NCBI GenBank assembly: GCA_030913385.1
Contig: CP133159.1
Span: forward strand, 2,874,584-2,938,583
Source of the DNA: Cytophagaceae bacterium ABcell3
GTDB taxonomy: Bacteria > Bacteroidota > Bacteroidia > Cytophagales > Cytophagaceae
DNA length: 64,000 bases
Direction of reading: 5' to 3'
Shown: positions 56,653-64,000 of the stretch, piece after piece
Layout of the letters: each line of letters opens with the position of its first letter
Position numbering within the stretch: position 1 is the first letter of the stretch
The notes under the pieces: model-generated
What the model was told of the DNA's origin: nothing
What the model saw: the letters and a program-made list of their open reading frames with translations, nothing else
Database searches by the model: none
Position numbers and translations under genes: made by a program

Positions 56653-56673
56653 TATTTTTGTAATACAAAAATA
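56653..56673. promoter_or_regulatory. Perfect palindrome overlapping -7-like elements of both divergent genes
   Basis: Arms TATTTTTGTA and TACAAAAATA around a single A. Each arm contains TATTTTTG, an exact TAnnTTTG match, one facing each direction. It lies between the desaturase (start 56531) and the helicase (start 56903), so it could be an operator or a shared divergent promoter. No -33 box at optimal spacing. Confidence 0.4.
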
Positions 56674-56902
56674 ACAAAAGTCTTCTGTTTTCTCGCCATT
56701 GATATTTTTACTGCCTATTGAGTGATATAAATTTACCGAAGGATAGAAGGGAAGCTTACCCGCAAACCATACATTTCAAGGATCAGTTATAAAGATAACA
56801 TTTTGTTTGGGCAACTTAAAACTTAATAATAAAAATACTTTTTTTTACATATTTGTACCCTGATTGTCAGTGTTGTACAATTTTAATTCTAAACTTTAAT
56901 TA

Positions 56903-58159
56903 ATGTCATTTAATAAACTTAATCTTATTAAGCCAATTTTGGAGGCAGTGGAATCAGAAGGCTATGAATCTCCCACCCCGATTCAACAAGAAGCAATACC
57001 TTATATACTTGAAGGTAATGACCTTTTAGGTTGTGCACAAACTGGTACTGGGAAAACGGCAGCATTTGCTATTCCTGTTTTGCAATTGTTGTCCGGATCT
57101 GCTTATCAACATAAATCAGGAAAAATCAAAGCGCTTGTGTTAACGCCAACTAGAGAGTTGGCCATACAAATTGGTGACAGTTTTGCTGCTTATGGCAAAA
57201 AGTTACCTTTAAAGCATACTGTTGTTTTTGGAGGTGTATCTCAAGGTGCACAAGTCAATGTATTGAGAAAGGGCGTAGATATATTAATTGCTACCCCAGG
57301 AAGATTACTGGATTTAATTAACCAAAAGTTTATTTCTCTTAAAGATATTAGCTTTTTTGTATTGGACGAAGCCGATCGTATGTTGGACATGGGCTTTATT
57401 CATGATGTGCGTAAAGTAATAGGTAGATTGCCCGAAAAAAGACAATCAATATTCTTTTCCGCTACTCTCAACAAAGACATCCAAAGTCTTGCAGGCACCA
57501 TTCTTCGTAACCCTCAAAAAATTGAAGTTACGCCTGTCTCTTCTACGGCAGAGACTGTGGAACAGCAGGTGTATTTTGTTGAAAAGCCAGGTAAAAAACC
57601 TTTGTTGTTGCATTTACTTGCAGATAATGATATCGATGAGGTGCTTGTTTTTTCAAGAACCAAAAGAGGCGCCGATAGAATTACAAAAGATTTGAACAAA
57701 GCAGGTGTTTCTGCAGAAGCTATTCATGGCGATAAAAGTCAGAATGCCAGACAAAGGGCTTTGGGCAATTTTAAGGATAAAAAAATTCGAGTACTTGTGG
57801 CTACAGATATTGCCGCTCGTGGTATAGATATTGAAAAATTACCTTTTGTAATTAACTATGACCTTCCAAATGAACCTGAAACATATGTTCATAGGATTGG
57901 TCGTACAGGTAGGGCCGGTGCCGATGGTAAAGCTATTTCTTTTTGTGATGGTGAAGAAAAGGCATACCTTAAAGATATAAACAAGCTAATTGGTCTTACT
58001 ATTCCGGTTGTTACTGAACATCCTTTTTCCGATGTTAAGCCTGCTCCAAAGAATAACAGCCGCTCATCAAACAACAGGCCTAAGCAAGCAACTGCTTCTT
58101 CAAAATTATCTAACCCTTCTAGGAGGTGGTCTGGAAAAAGAAGAACTGCTAGACCTTAG
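56903..58159 (+). CDS. DEAD-box RNA helicase (RhlE-like)
   Basis: 418 residues. Motifs: [16 protein letters not shown] (I), PTREL (Ia), TPGR (Ib), VLDEADRML (II), SAT (III), ARGIDIE (V) and HRIGRTGR (VI). The basic Ser/Arg-rich tail (about 375-418) is typical of RhlE-like RNA helicases in ribosome assembly and RNA decay. A long 5' leader of about 240 bases is possible if the promoter is the palindrome at 56653. Confidence 0.9.
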   Translation: MSFNKLNLIKPILEAVESEGYESPTPIQQEAIPYILEGNDLLGCAQTGTGKTAAFAIPVLQLLSGSAYQHKSGKIKALVLTPTRELAIQIGDSFAAYGKKLPLKHTVVFGGVSQGAQVNVLRKGVDILIATPGRLLDLINQKFISLKDISFFVLDEADRMLDMGFIHDVRKVIGRLPEKRQSIFFSATLNKDIQSLAGTILRNPQKIEVTPVSSTAETVEQQVYFVEKPGKKPLLLHLLADNDIDEVLVFSRTKRGADRITKDLNKAGVSAEAIHGDKSQNARQRALGNFKDKKIRVLVATDIAARGIDIEKLPFVINYDLPNEPETYVHRIGRTGRAGADGKAISFCDGEEKAYLKDINKLIGLTIPVVTEHPFSDVKPAPKNNSRSSNNRPKQATASSKLSNPSRRWSGKRRTARP

Positions 58160-58220
58160 AAGTTTTTACACCTAAATGTACGTAAACCTGTAATTGTAAA
58201 AATTGCAGGTTTGTTTTTTT

Positions 58221-58394
58221 ACTTGGATTATGCATTAGATTTCGTTATGAGGGGCAAAAGAACAAAAAAATCAACGTATTTGGTTTGCAAAGCATAGTGG
58301 TTCGTTCAATGGTTATAACCAAATGCTAGTGAAGCGTCTGATTTTAAGTTATTTGGCCACGCAATAGAAAGTTCTAATGGATATTTCAGGTTTA
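58221..58394 (+). repeat. Full-length AACCTGGATTATGCATTAG element (copy C)
   Basis: About 174 bp, beginning ACTTGGATTATGCATTAG and ending TTCTAATGGATATTTCAGG then TTTA. It follows the RhlE-like gene by about 60 bp. It shares its internal layout with copies A and B. Confidence 0.8.
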
Positions 58395-58412
58395 TGTAGC
58401 TATTTTTTACCT

Positions 58413-58904
58413 CTAGGCGATATGTGTTGTTTTTTTCCTTTCGTTCACAATTAGCAGTCCACCTACAATCAACAATATTATTGCAAAAGCCAAAAATAAT
58501 ATGTTGTAAAGGAAAGGGTTTGCTGTTTCTTCTCTAATATTATGAATCTTAAAAATGAAATGGTTGGCGCTATCGATCAGGTTGAATAAGCCCCAGCCGG
58601 CTAGTAAGCCACCGGCAAATATTTTATCTGACTTTACTACATTAGGTTTTGATGTTATTGACCATAGTATAAGTAAGCCTGTAAAAGTGAATGTCCATGT
58701 AAAAGCATGAAATACTCCATCCCAAAACATGTTGACCGATTTGTTAAGTAAAGTATCTGGTGTTACAATGTTCGAAATCATTTGGTGCCATTGAAGGATC
58801 TGATGGAAAACAATACCATCAATAAAACCTCCCAAGCCCATACCTAAAAGCAAGGTTGCCGCCACCAATGGGCCAGATCTTTTATTATGATTGTTTTTGC
58901 TCAT
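58413..58904 (-). CDS. DUF2243 membrane protein
   Basis: 163 residues, four predicted transmembrane helices, with GGFIDGIVFHQILQWHQM and GLFNLIDSANHFIFKIHNIRE as DUF2243 landmarks, including conserved His and Asp that could be metal or haem ligands. The function is unknown; homologues sit near cytochrome-oxidase-type genes in some bacteria. It starts directly after the stop of the upstream 63-residue gene, so the pair is one transcript. Confidence 0.85.
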   Translation of the reverse strand: MSKNNHNKRSGPLVAATLLLGMGLGGFIDGIVFHQILQWHQMISNIVTPDTLLNKSVNMFWDGVFHAFTWTFTFTGLLILWSITSKPNVVKSDKIFAGGLLAGWGLFNLIDSANHFIFKIHNIREETANPFLYNILFLAFAIILLIVGGLLIVNERKKTTHIA

Positions 58905-59096
58905 TTACTTTAGCCTAAAATAAATGGTTGTGATAAGTAGTCCTGCAAAGATGAAAGGAAGTATAAGTGTGAAAGTTAACTCCCAAAAGTTGTGGTTAAA
59001 AATAGCGTCTTGTAAAGGCAAATTACAGGTTGTACATGCCATAATGCGCTGACAAGGCAGCAGACTTAGTACAAAAAGTAAGGTTTTTAGTCTCAT
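58905..59096 (-). CDS. 63-residue membrane protein with CTTC motif
   Basis: A signal-like N-terminal helix (residues 4-18) is followed by ACTTCNLPLQDA and a C-terminal membrane helix (about 42-60). The two cysteines spaced by two residues, exported to the periplasm, could bind copper or haem. It is translationally adjacent to the DUF2243 gene. I do not recognise a family. Confidence 0.65.
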   Translation of the reverse strand: MRLKTLLFVLSLLPCQRIMACTTCNLPLQDAIFNHNFWELTFTLILPFIFAGLLITTIYFRLK

Positions 59097-59179
59097 TTGT
59101 GAATAGTGTTAGAACAAAAAATACATAGTGGAGTGCATAATGTTTAAAAAAATGTGTTTTAATATCGTAGATTTGGGAA

Positions 59180-60952
59180 ATGAAGAGGTATAGAGACTAC
59201 CCTGATAAGAAGAGAGCTTCACTGTCTGCGGTTAAGTATGCTTTTAAAAATATCATCTGGCCTAGGAGATATCTCCTTTTGCTAGGACTCGTTCTGATAA
59301 TTATCAACCGTTTGTCAGGCTTAGTGCTTCCAGGGTCTACAAAAATCCTAATCGACGATATTTTACCTGCGCAAGAGGTTCACCAATTATATGCTTTGCT
59401 TGGGGTTGTTGGCGGAGCTATTGCCATACAATCCCTCAGTTCCTATTTTTTGACACGTGTGTTAAGTGTTGAAGCGCAAAATCTTATAGCTCAATTGAGG
59501 CTCAAAGTTCAGAAACAAGTTTTGCACATGCCGGTAAATTTTTTTGATAATAACAGGTCTGGCTCACTGGTTTCTCGTGTCATGGATGATGTAGAAGGCG
59601 TTAGGAATTTGGTTGGTACGGGGCTGGTCCAACTTGTAGGCGGACTTCTTACGTCCGTGGTAGCTTTTCTGATATTGTTAAGGATTAATGCTTCAATGAC
59701 TTTGTTTGCCGTGCTTCCAATGTTGGTTTTTGGTTTTATTTCCCTTAAAGCTTTCAACTATTTAAGGCCTATTTTTAGGGAAAGGAGTAAAATTAAAGCA
59801 GAAGTTACCGGGAGACTTACCGAGTCGTTGAATGGCATAAGGGTCATCAAAGGTTTTAGTGCTGAAAATTTTGAAATAAATGTTTTTAGCATAGGTGTTA
59901 CAAAGCTTTTCAATAATATAAAGAAAACGTTAACGACCTCGAGCCTCGTAACCAGTTTGTCTACATTGCTTCTTGGCATGGCCAGCATTTTAATTATGGG
60001 TGTAGGGGGAAATAAAATAATGGATGGTCAAATGACAGTAGGCGATTTCTTTGCTTTTACCCTATACTTAGGCTTTATGGTGGCACCTATAGTTCAAATG
60101 GGCATGACAGGTAGTCAACTTACAGAAGCGTTTGCGGGTCTTGATAGGATGGAAGATCTTTTAAAACAGGAAAGGGAGAATGAAGACCCTAGGAGAAATA
60201 TTGAGCTTCCAAAGCTTGAAGGAAACATTGTTTTTGACAATGTGTCTTTTTCCTATAATGAAGGAAATGGGAAATATGTACTTAATAATATTAGCTTTGA
60301 TGCAAAGCCTGGTAGTATCACAGCTTTGGTAGGAAGTTCAGGGTCTGGCAAATCTACTATTGCAGGTTTAGTGGCTTCTTATTTATCTCCCCAAAAAGGT
60401 ATGATTTATGCCGACGGAAATGACCTTTCAAAGGTGACCTTGACCAGTTACCGAAGTCAGCTGGGGGTTGTGTTACAGGATGACTTTCTTTTTGAAGGTT
60501 CTATTAAAGATAATATTTTATTTGCAAGCCCAGGTGCTAGTGAACAACAGTTAATGGAAGCGGTGGATGCTGCATATGTGACGGAGTTTGCTAATGGCTT
60601 TGAACATGGTTTAGATACGCTGATTGGAGAAAGAGGAGTGAAGCTTTCTGGAGGCCAGAAACAAAGGATAGCTATAGCCCGTGCTTTACTCGCAAATCCT
60701 AAAGTGTTGATTTTAGATGAAGCAACTTCTAGCTTGGATGCAGAGAGCGAGTCGTTTATTCAGAAAAGCCTCATGAAGCTAATGAAAGGGCGGACTACCT
60801 TTGTAATCGCCCATCGATTAAGTACCATACGTCAGGCTGATCTGATTTTGGTTATTGAAAATGGAAGGGTGTTTGAAAAAGGTGTACATGAAGAGTTGTT
60901 GGAAAAAAAAGGTAGGTACTATGAGTTGTTTACCTATCAAAGTCGAATTTGA
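59180..60952 (+). CDS. ABC exporter, fused permease and ATPase (MsbA-like)
   Basis: 590 residues. An ABC membrane domain of six helices (about 25-315) is followed by an ATPase domain with Walker A GSSGSGKST (about 384-392), signature LSGGQKQR (about 487-494) and Walker B VLILDEAT (about 509). This arrangement is a lipid or drug exporter half-transporter acting as a homodimer. Substrate is unknown. A small ywbE gene follows 20 bp later, so they are cotranscribed. Confidence 0.9.
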   Translation: MKRYRDYPDKKRASLSAVKYAFKNIIWPRRYLLLLGLVLIIINRLSGLVLPGSTKILIDDILPAQEVHQLYALLGVVGGAIAIQSLSSYFLTRVLSVEAQNLIAQLRLKVQKQVLHMPVNFFDNNRSGSLVSRVMDDVEGVRNLVGTGLVQLVGGLLTSVVAFLILLRINASMTLFAVLPMLVFGFISLKAFNYLRPIFRERSKIKAEVTGRLTESLNGIRVIKGFSAENFEINVFSIGVTKLFNNIKKTLTTSSLVTSLSTLLLGMASILIMGVGGNKIMDGQMTVGDFFAFTLYLGFMVAPIVQMGMTGSQLTEAFAGLDRMEDLLKQERENEDPRRNIELPKLEGNIVFDNVSFSYNEGNGKYVLNNISFDAKPGSITALVGSSGSGKSTIAGLVASYLSPQKGMIYADGNDLSKVTLTSYRSQLGVVLQDDFLFEGSIKDNILFASPGASEQQLMEAVDAAYVTEFANGFEHGLDTLIGERGVKLSGGQKQRIAIARALLANPKVLILDEATSSLDAESESFIQKSLMKLMKGRTTFVIAHRLSTIRQADLILVIENGRVFEKGVHEELLEKKGRYYELFTYQSRI

Positions 60953-60972
60953 AATATATTAATTAGATTAAC

Positions 60973-61167
60973 ATGGACGGAAAAAATAGGGAAAATATTA
61001 GCCCTGGAACTAAAGTAAATATAATTTTAAAGAAAGATCAACGTAGCGGGAAGCTTACTGAAGGTGTGGTAAAAGATCTACTAACCAAATCTCCTTATCA
61101 CTCACGGGGTATTAAAGTTAGACTAGAATCAGGGGAGATTGGAAGGGTTCAGGAAATCTTAGATTGA
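60973..61167 (+). CDS. ywbE: YwbE family protein
   Basis: 64 residues with PGTKVNIILKKDQRSGKLTEGVV, SPYHSRGIKVRLESGEIGRVQ, the hallmark of the YwbE (DUF2196) family, a small beta-barrel-like protein of unknown function. It follows the ABC exporter by 20 bp and is closed by a palindromic terminator 24 bp later. Confidence 0.88.
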   Translation: MDGKNRENISPGTKVNIILKKDQRSGKLTEGVVKDLLTKSPYHSRGIKVRLESGEIGRVQEILD

Positions 61168-61190
61168 GGAATTATAGCTTTATATGAAAT

Positions 61191-61220
61191 AAAAAAACGG
61201 GCATTAATGCCCGTTTTTTA
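61191..61220. terminator. Palindromic bidirectional terminator
   Basis: ACGGGCATTAATGCCCGT is a perfect palindrome flanked by A6 and T6, between ywbE (ending 61167) and the minus-strand lipoprotein (ending 61229). It can terminate both. Confidence 0.92.
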
Positions 61221-61228
61221 AGGGTTTG

Positions 61229-61834
61229 CTAAAATGGTTGGGCGCTATAGTGACTATACACTTTAACCCCACTGGTTCTTACAGCGGAGAGTATCATTTC
61301 ACTGTCATTGACTTGTTCTATTTTCATCGTGCTAGTTCTTGAGGAAGAGCTGTTGTTGAAGCTACCGGTAAGAATTAGTTCGTTTTGCGTATTGGTAGTC
61401 CAGAATCCAGACATAACAGAAGTATTGTCGTTTGTAATCACTTCATGCGTGCACCCGGTATTCTCGTCATTAGAAAAGGAGTAGCTTGTAGAAGTGGTTG
61501 ATATATGCCAATTTACGGCACCTGTAGAATATAATGTTAGGGTATCGAAGTTAACTCCACTTCTGTCTGTATAGGTAAAGTTGTAAGGGCTATCATTGCA
61601 TGATAAGGTAACATCTTTTTCCTCGTCATGATATTCTCCAGCAAAAGTCTCCCTTATTTCGCCACTTGTAGAGTGTCTAACTGTTTTCTCTAATGCCCAT
61701 TTCCCAACCGCTTTCTCTTTAAAACTACTATCTACCGCTCCATTGGGATCCGGCTCTGGGTCTCTAGTTTTATCTTTACAAGAAAAAAAAGTAATTAAAA
61801 ACGCGGCAGTTAATACTAAAGGAATTCTCAACAT
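61229..61834 (-). CDS. Lipocalin-like lipoprotein
   Basis: 201 residues from the ATG at 61834, which gives a lipoprotein signal (LVLTAAFLITFFSC, Cys19). A start 87 bases earlier is not needed. The mature part begins with GKWALEKTVRHS and has a strand-rich Ser/Thr-rich body with Cys in LSCND and TGCTHE. This pattern resembles Bacteroidota lipocalin-like lipoproteins. Function unknown. Confidence 0.75.
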   Translation of the reverse strand: MLRIPLVLTAAFLITFFSCKDKTRDPEPDPNGAVDSSFKEKAVGKWALEKTVRHSTSGEIRETFAGEYHDEEKDVTLSCNDSPYNFTYTDRSGVNFDTLTLYSTGAVNWHISTTSTSYSFSNDENTGCTHEVITNDNTSVMSGFWTTNTQNELILTGSFNNSSSSRTSTMKIEQVNDSEMILSAVRTSGVKVYSHYSAQPF

Positions 61835-61992
61835 TATTAATTTAATATAAAAGTAGTTAGATTTTGCTTGTTTATTATAGTTAGCAAAACGAAAATAAAA
61901 TCGATTTTGCTCCCTTTCCAAATATTTTGCTTAAAAGATAACGCTACAGTTAACACAATATTTGTAACTAGTATGAAAAACCCTATTAAGGG

Positions 61993-63228
61993 TTATTTTT
62001 TCTTTTTTCCTTTATAAGCTTTTCGTTTTTTGTTTTCAAGAAATTCTATTTCTGAGAGTAAGGAGTTGATATCTTTTTGATTATCCTCTGAAAAGTCTAT
62101 TGTAGCCGCATATTCTTTGTTGTCGACATTGATTACTTTTACATTTTTGCCTATATATTTCTCAATATTATTAAAAAGTTCTTTTTCTTCAGGACTGCAA
62201 AAAGAAATGGCAAACCCTTTTTGTGTACCTCTGCCTGTTCTTCCCACCCGGTGTACATAACTTTCTGGCTGTTCTGGAATGTCATAGTTTATAACAAGTT
62301 CAACGCCAGGAATGTCTATGCCTCTTGCACTTACATCAGTCGTAATAAGCATTTTAGATGCACCCGTTTTAAACTGTTCCAGCGCATGTACTCTTTCAGT
62401 CTGATTTTTGTCTCCGTGCAATACTTCAGACTTAATATTTACTCTTTCCATGGCCTTTGCTACTCTTTCAGCACGAACCTTGGTTCTTACAAAAACAAGT
62501 ATTTTTTTGCCATCATTTTCATTATGAATACGCTCTAAAAAGAAACGTTTGTCATCCATTATAACCTCCATAACAGAATGATCCACATTCTTGGACACTG
62601 GGTCTTTGGGTGAAATTTGGATTCGGATGGGATTATGCACCAACGAGTACGCTAACTTTTTTATGTTTTCATCAATGGTAGCAGAAAAAAACAAAGTTTG
62701 GTGTTTTCTTGGTATATGCTTTAGAACATCTTTAATGTCTTTATAAAAACCTAAGGCAAGCATTTGGTCTGCTTCATCGAGAATAAGTGTATCTATTTGG
62801 CTTAAGTTGATATGATTTTGATGCATTAAATCAAACATCCTTCCTGGGGTTGCTACCAAAACATCAGCTTTTTTTAGCTTTTCAATTTGAGGTTGTTGGT
62901 CCACCCCGCCGTGTACACATGCCACCTTAACTGTTGTGCCTTTCCCAAGGGTTTCAAAAACCTGTGCTATCTGGGTTGCCAGTTCATGGGTAGGAACCAT
63001 TACCAGACAACTTAACCCTTTTCTATTTTTTTTATAGTATAGCTTTGAAAGTACGGGTATAGCAAAAGCTGCTGTTTTTCCGGTTCCTGTTTGCGCTATG
63101 GCCAATACATCCTCACCCCGAAGTATAGGCGGTATAGATTTAAACTGTATATCCGTAGGCCTTTTAAAACCTTCCTTGGCTAAATTTTGGTTTATTTCTT
63201 GTGCTATATTATAGCTTTCAAACTTCAT
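61993..63228 (-). CDS. DEAD-box RNA helicase
   Basis: 411 residues. Motifs: [15 protein letters not shown] (I), VPTHELA (Ia), TPGR (Ib), ILDEADQML (II), SAT (III), SARGIDIPG (V), HRVGRTGR (VI). A short lysine-rich tail ends YKGKKKK. It is the second DEAD-box gene within 6 kb but is not an obvious tandem copy of 56903..58159. A good promoter (TTG-19-TACTTTTG) lies directly upstream. Confidence 0.9.
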   Translation of the reverse strand: MKFESYNIAQEINQNLAKEGFKRPTDIQFKSIPPILRGEDVLAIAQTGTGKTAAFAIPVLSKLYYKKNRKGLSCLVMVPTHELATQIAQVFETLGKGTTVKVACVHGGVDQQPQIEKLKKADVLVATPGRMFDLMHQNHINLSQIDTLILDEADQMLALGFYKDIKDVLKHIPRKHQTLFFSATIDENIKKLAYSLVHNPIRIQISPKDPVSKNVDHSVMEVIMDDKRFFLERIHNENDGKKILVFVRTKVRAERVAKAMERVNIKSEVLHGDKNQTERVHALEQFKTGASKMLITTDVSARGIDIPGVELVINYDIPEQPESYVHRVGRTGRGTQKGFAISFCSPEEKELFNNIEKYIGKNVKVINVDNKEYAATIDFSEDNQKDINSLLSEIEFLENKKRKAYKGKKKK

Positions 63229-63245
63229 ACGCTTATTGAATTATA

Positions 63246-63275
63246 CAAAAGTAATAAATGTAAAGATAGCAGCAA
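63246..63275 (-). promoter_or_regulatory. Promoter of the second DEAD-box gene
   Basis: On the minus strand TTG (63275..63273) is followed after 19 bases by TACTTTTG (63253..63246), the full TTG / TAnnTTTG layout. The ATG lies 17 bp beyond the -7 box. Confidence 0.55.
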
Positions 63276-63432
63276 TGACATTGCGTGAATTAAGATTGTC
63301 TGTAAACATTATTATCTGGCACTGGTTATTTTTATAAAGAAACTTAGATAAAGGTTGAAGGGGAGATATGTGAGATATCGGTTTCTTTAAAGATGTTGGA
63401 AGAGGGGGAGAATCGCTGATTTACGTTTCATG

Positions 63433-63462
63433 AAGGCAAGGCCGTAACCTTGCCTTTTTTAT
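63433..63462 (+). terminator. Plus-strand terminator with no gene upstream
   Basis: AAGGCAAGG and CCTTGCCTT (9 bp) with a 6-base loop, followed by T6. The only gene to the left in plus orientation is absent back to 61167, so this ends an unannotated transcript or a small RNA. Confidence 0.75.
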
Positions 63463-63535
63463 ATAACTCCTTGATTTATATCTTTCGGGAATTTTTTGTA
63501 TCCTATAATGGTTTAGGGAAAAATATCTTTAAATC

Positions 63536-64000
63536 ATGAAAATATTCCCTTTCCTAGTTTTGATTTTTTTTGTTGTTTCTTGTAATAAAGAAAAAATAGA
63601 TCCTTCAGAGTCAAATGATGATTCAGGCGAAGAAATGCAAATGGATGATCCATTAGAGGAAGAGTATCCTAAAGATAGCGTAGATTTTGAATACCCAAAC
63701 GAAGAGGAGGAGGCCGATAGCTTAGATATGCCTGATTTAAGCAATTTTCAGAGGTTTTTAATAGGGAAAGGTAGCCATAGTTCAGTTTCTGTTGTTAGGT
63801 TTTTTACAGGCAATGAGATGAACTTTAATGCTGTTTTTGACGAATCTGCCATTTATGATCTGGCGTCTTCTAACCAAAGCGATATTAATAAACTTTATGG
63901 TTTCTCAGACTGCGGAAACTTTCACCATACCAATAGTGCCCGTTTTGGGTGGCGATGGTATCAGGAAGAATTACAGATATTTGCATACTGTTATAGCAAT
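63536..64000 (+). CDS. Lipoprotein of unknown function, truncated by the right edge
   Basis: 155 codons are visible with no stop before the window ends. The N-terminus is a lipoprotein signal ending FFVVSC (Cys16). A very acidic Asp/Glu/Pro stretch (about 20-65) follows, then FQRFLIGKGSHSS, a region with CGNFHHTNSARFGWRWYQEEL and FAYCYSN at the edge. The aromatic-rich last part recalls Bacteroidota surface lipoproteins but I do not recognise a family. Confidence 0.75.
   Translation, partial: MKIFPFLVLIFFVVSCNKEKIDPSESNDDSGEEMQMDDPLEEEYPKDSVDFEYPNEEEEADSLDMPDLSNFQRFLIGKGSHSSVSVVRFFTGNEMNFNAVFDESAIYDLASSNQSDINKLYGFSDCGNFHHTNSARFGWRWYQEELQIFAYCYSN

Noticed and set aside
59168-59175. TAGATTTG promoter-like box before the ABC exporter
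   Set aside because: Predicted transcription would start within the ATG at 59180, and there is no -33 TTG at the right spacing.

Overview
The window looks like chromosome of a member of the Bacteroidota, most likely order Cytophagales. The support is a secreted enzyme ending in a type IX secretion (T9SS) sorting domain, several Bacteroidota-type families (DUF2490, PorT-like barrels, DUF922, PepSY-like, histone H1-like Hc1, a propeller histidine kinase), AT-rich spacers, promoters of the TAnnTTTG type, and few Shine-Dalgarno sequences. No rRNA, tRNA, CRISPR array, phage module or intact transposase gene was found. Gene content is mostly housekeeping, interrupted by short non-autonomous repeat elements.

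Layout. 1-6.7 kb: a left-truncated surface-type protein converges on its paralogue, which heads a minus-strand operon with a DUF2490 barrel and a MORN-repeat membrane protein. Between them lies a patch of decayed repeat and insertion-sequence debris. 7-16 kb: SLC13 permease, biotin carboxylase, an alpha-oxoamine-synthase-family PLP enzyme, an Hc1-like protein, and the tight operon ligA-(DUF6913-like)-dapA. 16-27 kb: TPR lipoprotein, small GNAT, PorT-like barrel, mtgA, glgB, D-lactate-dehydrogenase-like enzyme, a barrel with an acidic tail, pdhC with two lipoyl domains, a lipoprotein and hslV. 27-33 kb: two copies of a roughly 375-bp MITE-like element, each bracketed by a perfect 10-bp direct repeat, separated by genes for a STAS-like protein, DUF1206, a nucleoside deoxyribosyltransferase, an amino-acid permease and DUF922.

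33-45 kb: a polysaccharide-active region with an AlbA_2 protein, a PL14-like lipoprotein, a 2044-residue GH8 enzyme carrying about ten PKD-like repeats and a T9SS signal, and a two-component-propeller histidine kinase. 45-64 kb: SDR, PepSY-like protein, cysE-cysM, topB, truC, ppc, a GtrA gene bracketed by two ~50-bp repeats, fatty-acid desaturase, two DEAD-box helicases, a DUF2243 pair, an ABC exporter with ywbE, and lipoproteins, the last cut by the right edge.

The most interesting unexplained material is non-coding. It comprises two families of terminal-inverted-repeat elements, possible small-RNA loci ending in intrinsic terminators that no annotated gene explains, and a perfect operator-like palindrome between the desaturase and a helicase. 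All function calls come from reading sequence and family knowledge; no database search was run.
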